Notes under the pieces: generated by a model
Seen by the model: the letters and a program-made list of their open reading frames with translations, nothing else
Told to the model about the DNA's origin: nothing
The model's database searches: none
NCBI GenBank assembly: GCA_028023455.1
Contig: JAQFVV010000111.1
Coordinates: forward strand, 1,305,909-1,369,908
Source of the DNA: Epiperipatus broadwayi
Taxonomy: Eukaryota > Onychophora > Udeonychophora > Euonychophora > Peripatidae
Direction: 5' to 3'
Length of the DNA: 64,000 bases
Made by a program: the position numbers and the translations under genes
Shown here: one piece after another, positions 11,790 through 23,289 of the stretch
How the letters are laid out: every line of letters begins with the position of its first letter
Position numbering within the stretch: position 1 is the first letter of the stretch

Positions 11790-14684
11790 GAATAAATTAT
11801 TTTTTTTTTAAAAAAAACTATCCTATTATTAATCTCAGTTAAGTTTGAATTATCTTCAAAAATCTGTCAATAATTTAAAATTATTAGATTAGATTTATTA
11901 TTTTAAATTAATTACAAAAATATCCTTAGATATTTTACCATAGTTCAAGCACAAATACAAGATTGTCTGATGACAGTTGATAATTTAAAATCATGTGTAA
12001 AATATGTATTCATTATCAGAAGGCAATATTTTAAGTGACATGCAAAACACACAGATATTCTCAAAAACAAAAATCAATTATTGTATGAATGTAAAAAATT
12101 AATTACAACATTTAAAAAAAATTGAAATAAGATTAAAACCAATATAGTACAAACTCAAAGCATTTAAAAGTAAGGACTCATTAAAGTTTATGATGTTGCT
12201 CTAAAATTGAGATGTCAAAATAGTAAAAACAGTTAAATAGTGAGATTATGCAGTAGTCAAGCACCAGACATGACATGTTGGGTTTTGAATCAGGAATTTA
12301 TAATTCTCCTGATGGCCACTCTATCATTATACTAAACTACTTAAGGGAAGTATATTAATGTATGATAATCTGAGACTTTTCCCATCCCAAAATATGAAAA
12401 AAAAAAGCTCCTTGAGTTCAGCCAATTTAATCACTTACCACACACTTCAACAAAAGACTGTTAAATGAACATAGTAATAATTACTACTTAACAATGATCA
12501 AGCGTTACTGCTCAGTTATAGTATTCTATTGCTTAGTTATTTTATTTGCCTTTAAGCAGAGAACTTAACATACATATACACACAATAGCATTAAAACAAT
12601 TTTATTTTATTTTCATCTTCTGTTTCAGTTGAACCTGAAGCCTTCTTCAGGAATCTGTAAATACTTTTATGTTATACTACGTTATAAAATGTTAATATCA
12701 ACTTCAAATATATTTTATTTTTGCATTTCAAATGATTAGAATTGTACATAAACATGTTCTATAAAAATGAAAGCAATATATATATTGAACTGGATACTTG
12801 CCAAAATCAAAACTAAAATGTATATTCATAAAGATTTTAAAAGAAAAAAAGAAAACTGTATTTAAAAATTTTGTATTTTATTACTTTTTATTTAATAAGA
12901 TTATGTGCCATAACACATGTACTCAATTATAAATCGAAATTGTACAAATATTTTCATTTAAAAGACTTTTGATTGAGATGAGTTTTTTTGTTGTTGTTTT
13001 GATCTACTTTAAAAGCAGAAACTTATTTTCTAATTTATTAAAATTGGATAAAGAAAAAAGAGACCTGATTAAAACTTTTTAATTAGGATCTAACATGAGA
13101 TAAAGAAATCACTCTGGTTAAAATTCTAATTAAGATCTGGCGGGTGATAAAGATGGCCAGTTAGATTTTAAGATCCAGTGGGAGATAACAATTGCATATA
13201 AAAGCTCTGTTTTGAGAAATATATAACTTTTATATTAGCTAATTGTGGACTGCTGATTTTTATATTTGCTAATTTTTAATGGCAGATATATAATTTTATA
13301 TTTGTTGATTACGGATTGCTGTTTTCTTGGGTTAATTGTAAAGGAAGATTGCGGTTTGCCAACTGCTAAAAGAAACCATTCGAAAAACAAAAGAAGTGAA
13401 TACGCTTAATACTGGAATTAGCGATCCTTCGCTCAAAATGCTATTAAAAGTATGCTGTGCTAAATCAATTCGAAGATGAACCACAGAGCTCGAAATTGTG
13501 TCATAATGAATGTGTCCTAAACACCTAGTCTAAAACTGATCCTGAAGATTGCCTTCGTGCTTCACAACCAGATAAATGGAGATCCATAAACCACAGTAGT
13601 GTACTCTTGAGAAAACTAAAACCTTGTGCACATTGCTGGAATCAATCAAACCAAAAAATTGAAGCCCTGAAGAGTAACTGAACATTTTTATTTTAACCAG
13701 GGCTAAAATCTAAATTTTATACACAAAGCAAATGAATATGAACATATTGTAGGCCTTTGAGTAGGAATTTTGATATTATTAGCAATTTATAAATATTTCT
13801 TTTATTATATGTTTTTTTAAACCTATAAACTGTAGATAATTAAATTAATATTTTATTTTTATTGCTTCGTCGGAGAGTGTATTATGAGTTGGTATTTTAT
13901 AATCAGTTATATATATATTATTATTAACTATTGTTAAAAGCTTTGGCAAAGGAATAGTAGTTTTCGTTTTTAGATCACCTATCTCCTGTTATTTGAATTT
14001 ATTTTAGTTTAATGTATATATGCATTTCTTGCAAACGGAAGATTTTTTGGCTAGGAATTTATCGGTTATATAATTCTGTTTTTCTTGCAAGCCAAGGAGA
14101 TTTTGAGATTTCTTTTTTATTAAAAATTAAAGTTATAAACTTTTCACTTTGCTTGTATGGAGTGATTGTATAGTAACACAATTTCTTACAAATGTTTTCG
14201 GAGCATGTGACATCCTTGCTTTGTACCATTGTTTTTACAGGGTTAAAAAAAGCTTATTCTACGCTGTTCGTTGACTTATGTACATGATCATTTTATTAAA
14301 ATCTCTAAATAAAGGAAAGATAGAAATTGAAGAGTAGATAAGTTGATAGCAGAAAGATCATTATAAAGCCCTATAGGTTAGGTGAGAAAGTAAAATTATC
14401 TGCCAAAGTGTTTAACAGCATAATATTTGCATGCACTCTCAGGCAAAGAAAGTTGGGGAATTTAGGTCAAACTTTTATATTTCTGTTTGACTAATATTTT
14501 TTGAATTTAATAAAACTAAAGTAAGTATTAATAATTATATTCGTTTTTGGCTGACGTTTGTTTCTGTGTCCTGCCCCTCAATTGTCTGAACAATGTTTAA
14601 GATCTCTTTCTCTCCCTGAATCTAGGTTGGCAGCATTTATATTAATCATCATTAAGTTTTAAATCACCATAAATAAAATTTTCT
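11790..14684. other. Intronic DNA, no gene recognised; repeat-like block with TATA motif
   Basis: Mostly AT-rich. Between about 13060 and 13690 the composition is more balanced and contains GCATATAAAAGCTC (about 13195), which resembles a core promoter of an LTR or other element. No terminal repeats or coding domain could be tied to it. A small inverted motif with CCTGAAGCCTTCTTCAGG lies near 12635. Confidence 0.4.
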
Positions 14685-15176
14685 ATGTGATGTGATGCTC
14701 TGTGACTTCTTATACCAAGTCAGGAATCTCTCAGCAACTATGCCCAAAGAAACCTGTTACCACTTTACCTTCCATTACCATTCCCCACCCTAAGTTTTCC
14801 ATAATCTACTCCATCCCATTTACACAACATAATCTTTATCAACTCCATGGCCTTCATATCTAACCCCCTTTATGTTTTCCCAAACCCAGCATAAAAACCA
14901 ATAACCCACTTTCTGTATAATTACTTTGTTTACATTTATTCTTCGATAACTTCATTATTTGTATCCTTTCTGCTTTCAAGCATTTATATTGTATTAACAG
15001 ATGCCTAATATTTTCTATGCCTTCCTTACACAACTTGCAGAAAAAAATCTCTCATATTTTTCGAATTACGTGTATATATATTCCCTTATTGCTAAAGATC
15101 CCATACCAGCCTTAAACAATACACTACTTTCCTTGCTATTATCATAAATTAACTCCACCCAATGTTCCATTTACTT

Positions 15177-15572
15177 CTATATATACTTACTCTTTTTAGT
15201 CTCTATACTAGTTCTCCATCTCTCCAACTCCTTAATCTTTATTAATGCATCTATTCTTCTATCCCATTCCTTACCACTATAACACTCAATATTCCTCCTA
15301 ACACAATCATCCCATCTTTTGTACAAGTATACTGACATAAATTCTTTATCCAAATCTTTTGCATACCACATTATCTTTCTCACCCGTCCTGTTGTCTGCC
15401 CTTTACTTGTAACCCAATAAAATACTATTTTGGCTATTCTTTTATTATCCATAAACTGCAATCTTCCAAACATTTTCATTTTGCTTTTTGCATCTCTCAT
15501 ACAACAACTTGACCATCCCATTTCTCCTTGAATTGCCTCCTTTGCTGTCCACACATCTACATCTAAATGCAC
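15177..15572 (-). pseudogene. LINE ORF2 C-terminal region
   Basis: A 131-codon frame with WTAKEAIQGEMGW, GRLQFMDNKRIAKIVF, YLYKRWDDC and EWDRRIDALIKIKELERWR. It is clearly homologous to the fragment at 1-777, which shows that it is a repeated family. The zinc-knuckle segment lies further along at about 15000-15060, out of frame. Confidence 0.8.
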
Positions 15573-15819
15573 GTCTTCCTACTTCCCTTTGTACTTTTTC
15601 TAAGTAATCAAATACCCCTTTACTAACACATAATGCATGATGTTAACCCTGCTACTGCAACTCCCTTCCATACAATTCTAGCTACATCATATTTATTATA
15701 TAAAAATATTGTTAATTTCTTTATCAATCCCTTTCTTTACTTTGCTTCATTTATCATTTTTTCTCCCATTCATCCAAGCAATTTTTCTGATTACTTAAGA
15801 TGATTTCCAAATAACTATA

Positions 15820-17341
15820 TTCACCACAATTTTATATCCCCCAATAAAAATTCTTCATCTTCTCTTTTCCCAGTATTAACCATCATTATATTTGGTTTTT
15901 CTTCATTAAATTTAATCCCCATCTCTTTACCCATCCTTGCGCATGTCCTCAGCATAACTTCCATATCTTCTTTCTGCAAACAAAAAGACATCATCCACAA
16001 AAAAAAGACCCGACAAAGTACATACCCCTTTGCCACCTATTAACAGTATCCCTATCCCTCTTCGTAGTCTTTCTATTGCTCTCTCCATTTCACTCAAATA
16101 CAACACAAACAAAATAGGTGACATTGGACATCCTTGCCTTAGTCCCAGCCCATTTTTAACTTTAACTGATTCTATATTTCCTAAATGATATGTATATTAA
16201 TTATTTTCATATAATTTCTTAATAATATCCATCCATTCCCAAATTTACTAAACTTAAGCATAATCTATTTCTATTTACTCTATCATACAACTTCTCTATA
16301 TCTATAAAAACCATTAATAACTGTCTATCTGTATACCTACTCATGTGTGTAACTACAAATAAATTATCTTCTATATGCTTATCTGATCTAAAACCTCCTT
16401 GCATTTCTCCCCATTTCATTATTTTCTTCCATCCATTTTGCAACTCTTCTAGCCACCATATATGAGAAAACTTTATATAAAACTGATGTTGCCGCTATCG
16501 ATGTATAATTGTTTAACTTTCTATGATCCTTACCCTTTCCTTTAAATAGTAGCCTTACTCTTGTATTACTCCAACTACCCGGAAAAACTCTTCTGTGCCA
16601 TCTTATTAAAACATAATAATAGCTTTACTTTTGCCCTATGCTCTAAATTCATTACCATCTCTGCTGCCCATCCATTTAAACCTCTTGCCTTTCCACTTTT
16701 CAATTTCTTCCCTGCATAATTCAGTTCATTTTCTGTAAACCTAATGTTCCCATTACTATATGCTGTTTTCTATCACTCTGTCCTTCACATCTAACATTTT
16801 TTCTATATCCATTACATATCTATTTAAAATTCCCTCTAATTCTTCTATAGAGCTACACACTATTCTCTCATCATCTAGTAATACTATTTTTCTCTCCCCT
16901 ACAGTTCTTTTAATGTAATTCAAAATTTTTACTTCATTCTCTTCCACTTTTATTAATATCCTCCAACAATTTACTTTTCAATTTTCATTCTCTCTCTTTT
17001 AGCCAACTTCTTTTCTAAGTACTTTTCACATTTAGCATTAATATCTTTTTCACTTTCTTTATTCTTAATAGCACACTTATATTCTCTGTACATTTTCCGC
17101 CTCTCTTTTACACTTTTATTAACTCTCATTTTTTTATTACTTTTCCTGAATATTCTCACCTATTTGCCACTTTTTCTATTTCATCACAGCAGTTCTTATA
17201 CTCATCCACAACCAATTCATCCATGGTTTCTTCAACTTGTATTTTATACTCTTCCAACTTATTCTTATCATTCACTCTCCATCCACATCTTTCCATATTG
17301 TTTCTACTTTTATTTCTATTCTCCATCACATTACTAACCAT
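15820..17341 (-). pseudogene. LINE ORF2 linker and reverse transcriptase core
   Basis: Broken minus-strand frames. A basic linker comes first (ERRKMYREYKCAIKNKESEK, about 17050). RT motifs follow: MQGGFRSDKHIEDNLFVV with LLMVFIDIEKLYDRVNRNRL (16219-16443), MSPILFVLYLSEME (about 16090), and the active-site block LFFVDDVFLFAE (about 15990), a variant of FADD. At least five frame breaks show that it is inactive. Confidence 0.8.
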
Positions 17342-17674
17342 TTATATTACAATGAAGTTATGATCACTATTACATACTATCTCTTCATTATCAAACACCT
17401 TAATTTTCCGTATTTTATTCATTCCCTCTTTCTCTACCAATAATAATCTATTGTGTGAAATATATTATTTCTAGACCATGTGTATTGTCCCTCATAAATA
17501 TTTGATAAATTTCCAATGCTCAAATTCACTCTCTGACCAAATTTCTTCAAAAGCTGTCCATTCTTATTATCTACATAATCAATTCACTCTCTGACCAAAT
17601 TTCTTCAAAAGCTGTCCATTCTTATTATCTACATAATCAATTTCTTCAATTTGTCCATTCATATCCCCTATAAC
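17340..17674 (-). pseudogene. LINE ORF2 endonuclease, C-terminal half
   Basis: Starting at the hAT boundary the minus strand reads VIGDMNGQIEE (catalytic GDxN block), then YTWSRNN and SDHNFIV (catalytic SDH block). The internal 58-bp tandem duplication (17523-17638) disrupts this half. Together with 21223-21620 it forms one endonuclease domain. Confidence 0.75.
17523..17638. repeat. 58-bp tandem duplication inside the LINE
   Basis: Positions 17523-17580 and 17581-17638 are identical 58-bp units beginning AATTCACTCTCTGACC. It duplicates part of the LINE endonuclease frame and shifts it. Confidence 0.95.
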
Positions 17675-20600
17675 CAGTGATGATATCCCAAATTTCCAAG
17701 AACCGGTTCTCTAAAAGTAGGTTGTATTTAAGAACCTATTCTGTTTATTTTTCTTTTTTTCTAAGCATGGAAGAAAATCACTTCTTGATTTCATACCTAA
17801 AAATTTTTGGTGACTTCTCAGAAATTTTGCATGACCCCCCCCCCCACGCAAAAAAGTGCTGCAGTGCACACGCACACTATGATGTACTTTGCAATCACAC
17901 TTATGGAATTAAAAAAGAATTAAACACTTTTTATAATTGAAAAAAAAAAACAACTTATTTATTTGGCAAGATATTTCCATATTGACATTCTAGTCATATC
18001 GTATGTCTCTTCAGGTTGATGATGCTTTTTGACTATAGCATCATCAGCTGTATTGTGATTTCTTAGCCAAACTTGAACTGAGTCACTGCAATCCCAGTTA
18101 TCTAATGGAAGACCTATCCACTTTATTACTAAAAGAATTTGCCACATTTTTCATTTCAAGGTCATTTCTTTTATCTGAATAAATTGTGTTCACCACAGAA
18201 AATCTTCATTCAGCCTTGATCTTAATTATATTTTTAGCTCTTTGGATAGTTTCATGTACAACAAGTTTCTGGTGATTTCTCAAAACATTTTCAACATAAT
18301 CATGGAAATCATTAACTGAAATCTCATGGTGAAATGCTTTGTGAAAATCTGATAATTTCTCTTCAAATTCTTTCCAGAGAACTACAGCTTCTTCCAGATT
18401 CCAAGCATCTGGATTCACAATTTTAACTAATTGATGGATTTTATGATTTCTATCTTGAATATTATTACTTATGCTATTACAATCCATTAATCTTAATTCC
18501 ATATTTGTTATCACTACATTCAGTAATTTTTGATAGGGAAGACTCACTCATTCGTTGTCTTCAACAAAATTAACATGCAGGAATTCCTTAGAAGAGATAG
18601 TTTCATTTATTATTTTTTCATAACTACCACTCCTCTCTGAGATATTCAAATGCTTTAATTAATTGTTTTCTTAATCAATTGTTCAGCATGCAATATATTT
18701 ACACTTCTTTCTTGAATAGCATCGACCAACAAAGCAATTTCTTCTAGAATATTGATTCTTAAAGCTAGATCTCATAAAATATTTGTTGGCAAGATGTTTA
18801 GCCATTCCAGAAAATTTTTTATTAGTAGAAAAAAAATCATATAGTGCTGGATAGGCTCACCATGTTGCAACTGCTGTTCTATGATGGCATGCTGCATCTT
18901 GAGTCAAAAACTCTACAATTTTTAGAATTTCCAATTCCCAAATTGGTTGAAATTTTATTCAATGCCATTTGATTTTTATTAGACTGATGGAAGATTTTAC
19001 ATATTTCATTAATAAATGCTGTAAAGTGATTCATTTGCTTTATGTCTTTGATAAAATCCTCCAGCACAAGCTGAAGGTGATGACTCAAACAATGCCAAAT
19101 AATCTCAGGATAGTGGTTTTTAATTTTAACATTCACTTCTAACCACCTTCCCAGGATCACAATTATTCCATCTGAACAAAATCCAATCAAATTATTCTTC
19201 AAATATGGATTATCAAATCCTACTGAATGTAGACTTTGTAGTAGAGCAGTGTAAATGATTTCAGCATCTTTAACCTTAATAAAAATGATAAGGACTGGTT
19301 TGCATGATATTGTTGATGCCTCATTAATTATAAACATATCTTTAAATTCTGATCTATTATTTTTCTAAACACTTTCTTTTTAATGTATTTTTCAATGTGC
19401 TCGACAATTTTAACAGCCAGGAATTGAGAATGAAGTCCAATTCCCATATCTAATCCAATCTTTTTTTTTTATAATTCTATCAAATGTTCAATATCAGAAA
19501 ACGGTCAGTTTCGTTTTGTTAAAGTGCAAACCCTACTGAAAATTTTACCGATGAAGTTCATAAACTTTTCATGAACTTTGTCTATGAATTTGAAAATAAC
19601 ATTTTTTGCACTTTCTTTCAATTGCATCACACATATCTGGTGTACTTTTGATGAAAAGTGTTTCTTTATTTTTTTTGAAGAGAGGCTTGTTGAACCATTT
19701 TATTTTTTCCACTTGGAACAATATTACTTCTCCATTCTTTTGCCACATGAACTGCCTTCACTTTTATTGACTCGATTTTGATATAGTTATCATACTCAAG
19801 TTTTTTTCCAATAATAAGTAAACGACAATATTTTTCTTTGAATTCATTGGCTTATTTTATATTCCAGCAGCCAGGAAGGTCACTATCTACATTTATTTTA
19901 TATGCATCTTTTGTACTTTTGGAACTGGACAGCTTATTTGTGTTGTCAACATTATTTTCTGTTGCATCAGAAGAAACAAAAAACAAAACTTGATTCAAAA
20001 TATCATCCTTTACTATTGTTTTCGATTCTGTATCAGTTTTTGGATCTTTTAGGAATCTGATATTGTTTGGCATTTTTGTTTCATTTCTTGTGAAGGGTTT
20101 ATTTTTATTATATTCTCATATTACATTCACCTTAGAAAAAAAAAAACCATCTAATTAATTGATTTTTAATACAGAGTTGTAACAAATCATAAAACTGAAA
20201 TAAAATATTAAAATTAAAAAAAGAAAAAGAAAAAAAATATTTAAAAAGGAGTCATGCCACTTGATGAGCCAAAGTTATTGTTATATTTATCATCTTGCCA
20301 AGTTATTCTAGAAAAAATATGTTGAACTTATTGTTAAAAAAAAGACACACTGTTACATCAGATATAGCAAACTAACTGAAAATAATGTACTATAAACTTA
20401 CTGCAGATAATCATCCATTAAATTTACTCATCAAATAAAAACAAATCTTGCATGATAAATATGTAAATGAAGAAATAAAGTATTTAAATAAAAAATAAAA
20501 GTTAAATAAAAATTTAAAACAACTTGGCATAACGAAATCATTTGAACAATTGTTCTATGTTATTGTTTGTTTTCGCAATGATAGGTCTTTTTATCTTTAA

Positions 20601-21222
20601 AGTAAAATAATTTCAGCAAGAGTAAATTTCATTAAAAAAATTATGGTAATACATAAATACATTTGTGTCGAATTTATTTCTAATTTTTAATTTTAATAAC
20701 GCCTCTGTTAAATGTATGTAAACTTATAGTTAATTAATTTCTTAACTTACTTTGTGTAAAAATTAAATATGGGTTCCTTTATCACTAATAAAATAACACT
20801 TTTATTTGTATACTTTTAAAGAAACTAATTTGAAATGGGATAAATAATGGATTTAGTTACTTAAAACATATAATGGAGCAGTTTTTATCTCAAATGGCAA
20901 AAGTTTCTTAATCACTCAAATTTCATCGCGCATATCACACGTTCCAAGTGCAATATCGTTTAGTCGAATTATTCTGGGGAAAGCATTTTGAACCCAATCT
21001 GTTCAAAAAGAATCATTGTTATATTAGATATAACAAACAAAAAATACAAATAATGTTCTAGATTACTGTTGGAAATAATTAAGTAATTTGTTAATTCAAC
21101 TCTTTTTTAGGATAATAATAAAATTTATTTTCGGATAATTTAACTACCGGTTCGCTATTTTTTTTTTAATTTTAAGAACCGGTTCGCGCGAACCGGTGCA
21201 AACCGGTTGGATATCATCACTG
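17675..21222 (-). mobile_element. Complete hAT transposon (KIAA1586-like) with perfect 8-bp TSD
   Basis: This 3548-bp element is bounded by perfect 14-bp terminal inverted repeats, CAGTGATGATATCC at the left and GGATATCATCACTG at the right. CCTATAAC occurs on both sides (17667-17674 and 21223-21230) as an 8-bp target-site duplication, diagnostic for hAT. Subterminal regions carry repeated AACCGGTT palindromes (near 17700 and 21145-21208), probable transposase binding sites. The transposase is on the minus strand and broken by several stops. It inserted into a LINE and so is younger than it. Confidence 0.95.
17959..20073 (-). pseudogene. hAT transposase (KIAA1586-like), fragmented
   Basis: The minus-strand pieces, in order, are as follows. 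N-terminal: MPNNIRFLKDPKTDTESK and DLPGCWNIK (19852-20073), then HVAKEWRSN and a zinc-finger-like tract near 19650. Catalytic middle (18879-19337): FIKVKDAEIIYTALLQSL, NNLIGFCSDGIIVILGRW (CSDGA..M-type catalytic Asp block) and IIWHCLSHHLQLVLED (HC..H.L block). C-terminal helical and dimerisation parts: 18206-18547 and 17959-18147. The layout resembles KIAA1586/ZBED-like hAT transposases. Frame breaks near 19580, 18850 and 18180 make it non-functional. Confidence 0.8.
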
Positions 21223-21620
21223 CCTATAACCATTATTCTTTTCCTCTTTTCTTTAAAACTCTGTATATCCTTAAGAAGGCGTTCATTTATGCCACTGTTC
21301 CACTCCATTATAGTTTGACTATCTCCAGTGGCTGTATAAACTATAGCCACCAACCATTTTTGTCTTCCCAATCTTATTTCAAACCACAAATGTTCTTAAC
21401 ATTTAACAGTATTTAAATATTTTTTTGATATAATACCTATACCACTACACTTTTTTTCTTTTTCTTTTCTACTTTGCCAAATCAAATCTTCCAGAATAGT
21501 TTCTTCTTCTTCTCCTCTTAGATGTGTTTCCACTACTGCTAATACCTCAAGTTCTTCATTTTCAATTGCTTTGTTTAATTCCGGCCACCTTTCTGATCTC
21601 CTACCACCTTGCATATTCAA
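21223..21620 (-). pseudogene. LINE ORF2 endonuclease, N-terminal half
   Basis: Minus-strand frames: NMQGGRRSERWPELNKAI with LAVVETHLRGEEEE (the catalytic E of the APE-type nuclease), then, after a stop, WFEIRLGRQKWLVAIVYTA and KRKRIMVIG. The reading breaks exactly at the hAT insertion. The next residues of the family motif (DMN) continue on the other side at 17674. The nuclease would nick target DNA to prime reverse transcription. Confidence 0.75.
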
Positions 21621-21699
21621 ATACCCAATTTTAACAATTTCTTCTTTGATAACTACTCTTTTATAAATTCTTTCTTTTCAATTATGTTTATAAATAACT

Positions 21700-22214
21700 T
21701 GCTTACCATTAATTTTACAGACCCATTCCCTTTCCACATCTACACATATCTAACTCAACTACCCTTTGCTTATTTCTTACATCCCATCCATTCTTCTTCT
21801 TTTTGATAATACTGCAATTTAAAACCCTACCCCCCTTTATAAGTTTCCCAAATTATATTCTTTATAAATCAGATTCTCTAAAACTTCACTTCCTTGTTTT
21901 CCTAAGTGCAATCAGTCTTTACTATATAACTCCCTCTTTCCAATAAACCAATCCCACACTTCCACAAACTTGACATCATTTCTCTCACACAATTTTTTCA
22001 ATCTCTCATTTATAGAACATGCCCTATCTAACAAATATCTCTTGTCAAATCTTGGTAATAATCCAACTACCCCTACTCTTCCTTTAATCTTACTCAAGTT
22101 CCTAATCAATTCTACATACTCGTATATTACTCTCTTAGATGGTTCTGACAAATTATTAGTCCCTACCATAACATACACATCTCTGCTACCTTGCTTTTTT
22201 ATTTTATCTGTCAC
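21700..22214 (-). pseudogene. LINE ORF1 with SGNH/GDSL-type esterase domain, remnant
   Basis: Minus-strand frame with VMVGTNNLSEPSKR (the GTN block of SGNH hydrolases), VGVVGLLPRF, and VKFVEVWDWF. Past a stop near 21912 comes LHLGKQGSEVLENL, matching the catalytic D/H-type DGLHLxxxG block. Esterase domains of this kind occur in ORF1 of CR1/L2-type LINEs. The start lies at or before 22214, where LINE similarity ends. Confidence 0.7.
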
Positions 22215-22564
22215 CAGAAATGTAGAAAAGATAAATAATCAGCAATATATGTATTTCGTGCTGAAAAAGCACTCTTCAGTTGGTCTAGATTATACTCTCC
22301 CATATATATATATAATCAGTGCTCAGTTTGTATTAAGATATCAAATCTTCATACTTTAATGGACAGGCTTCAATTTACTACAATCTCCAACTCTTCAGCT
22401 ATCCATACCATTGAAAATCTGATGATGGAAAGCCCAAATCCCATGCTGATGTCAATATTATTGTTATGCCCATGCTGACCTCGATTCGCTCTGACTCTTC
22501 AAATATAGGACCTTATCCATTTAGGTTCATAGAAGAGGAATAGGCAGGACACTTAATGTGTAAT

Positions 22565-22882
22565 ATTTGAAATACAGGCATTCTTCCTATACCTGGAACT
22601 TAATTGTAAATATAGAGGATTTGAACACAGACATTCAAGCACCCTTCACCTATACACACTATCTCATTACCATGGATACACATGACCACACACATGCAGA
22701 AAAGATAAATAATCACCAATACCAAAATATGTATATTGGTGATTATTTATCTTTTCTACATATGTGTGACCATGTGTATCAGTGGTATGAGATAGTGTAG
22801 ATAGTTAAAGGGTACTTAAAAATCTGTGTTCAAATCCCCTACATTTAGAATTAAGCTCCAGGTATATGAGAGTATTTCAAAT
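22565..22882. repeat. Foldback (snap-back) repeat, about 150-bp arms
   Basis: A near-complete palindrome: the left arm (22565-22721) begins TTTGAAATACAGGCATTC and the right arm (22734-22882) ends with its complement. The 12-nt centre is flanked by AATCACCAATA and TATTGGTGATT. The arms have diverged by small indels. A third, partial copy of the inner segment (GTAGAAAAGATAAATAATCA) is found at 22222-22241, next to the LINE end. It is consistent with a foldback MITE family. Confidence 0.85.
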
Positions 22883-22938
22883 TTTAGCATAATTAATAAC
22901 TCCTTTCTTTATACTTTCTTCAATGTGAATATAGTTTC

Positions 22939-23288
22939 TATAAGTAATTTTATTTCTTCTCTTACAATTTCAACTGCCTAAGCAGTCTTCAACAGAGCTA
23001 CAAAATATTTAAGTACATATAACTATATAGAAATGATATATGTACTATAATTATACATAAATATATATCATTCATAGTTTATGAATTACATATGTTTAGA
23101 TGATATGTTATACTATAATTATACCTAAACATATATAATTAATATTATGAATTATATATATTTATGTATAATTATAGTACAATATATCATTTCTATGTAA
23201 TCATATGGATTTAAATATTTTGTAGCTCTGTTGAAGACTGCTAATCAAAATTGTAAAAGAAATAAAAGAAATGAATTATTACTTATAT
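22939..23288. repeat. Second foldback repeat, about 170-bp arms
   Basis: Both arms contain GCAGTCTTCAACAGAGC (about 22982) or its complement (about 23224-23240), followed by ACAAAATATTTAA. The arms continue through AT-rich sequence to a centre near 23110, where secondary palindromes (ATATGTTTAG with its complement) are nested. Unlike the adjacent foldback at 22565, it shares no obvious sequence with it. Confidence 0.8.
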
Positions 23289-23289
23289 T

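Larger units (their letters stand above)
14685..22215 (-). mobile_element. Long LINE (CR1-like architecture: esterase ORF1, endonuclease, RT), split by a hAT insertion
   Basis: Read on the minus strand this is one LINE. It holds an esterase-type ORF1 end (21700-22214), an APE-type endonuclease (21620 down to about 17340, split by the hAT element at 17675-21222), an RT core (16760 down to 15820), an ORF2 C-terminus (15572 to 15177) and a 3' UTR. The 3' end is placed near 14685 because the short copy at 38533-38669 shares this boundary, including a GATGTGATG tail. Without the hAT and one target duplication the LINE is about 4 kb, near full length. It carries many frameshifts. A tandem 58-bp duplication sits at 17523-17638. 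Confidence 0.85.

Noticed and set aside
19578-19781. 67-codon plus-strand frame
   Set aside because: Lies antisense within the hAT element's transposase region and has no independent support.
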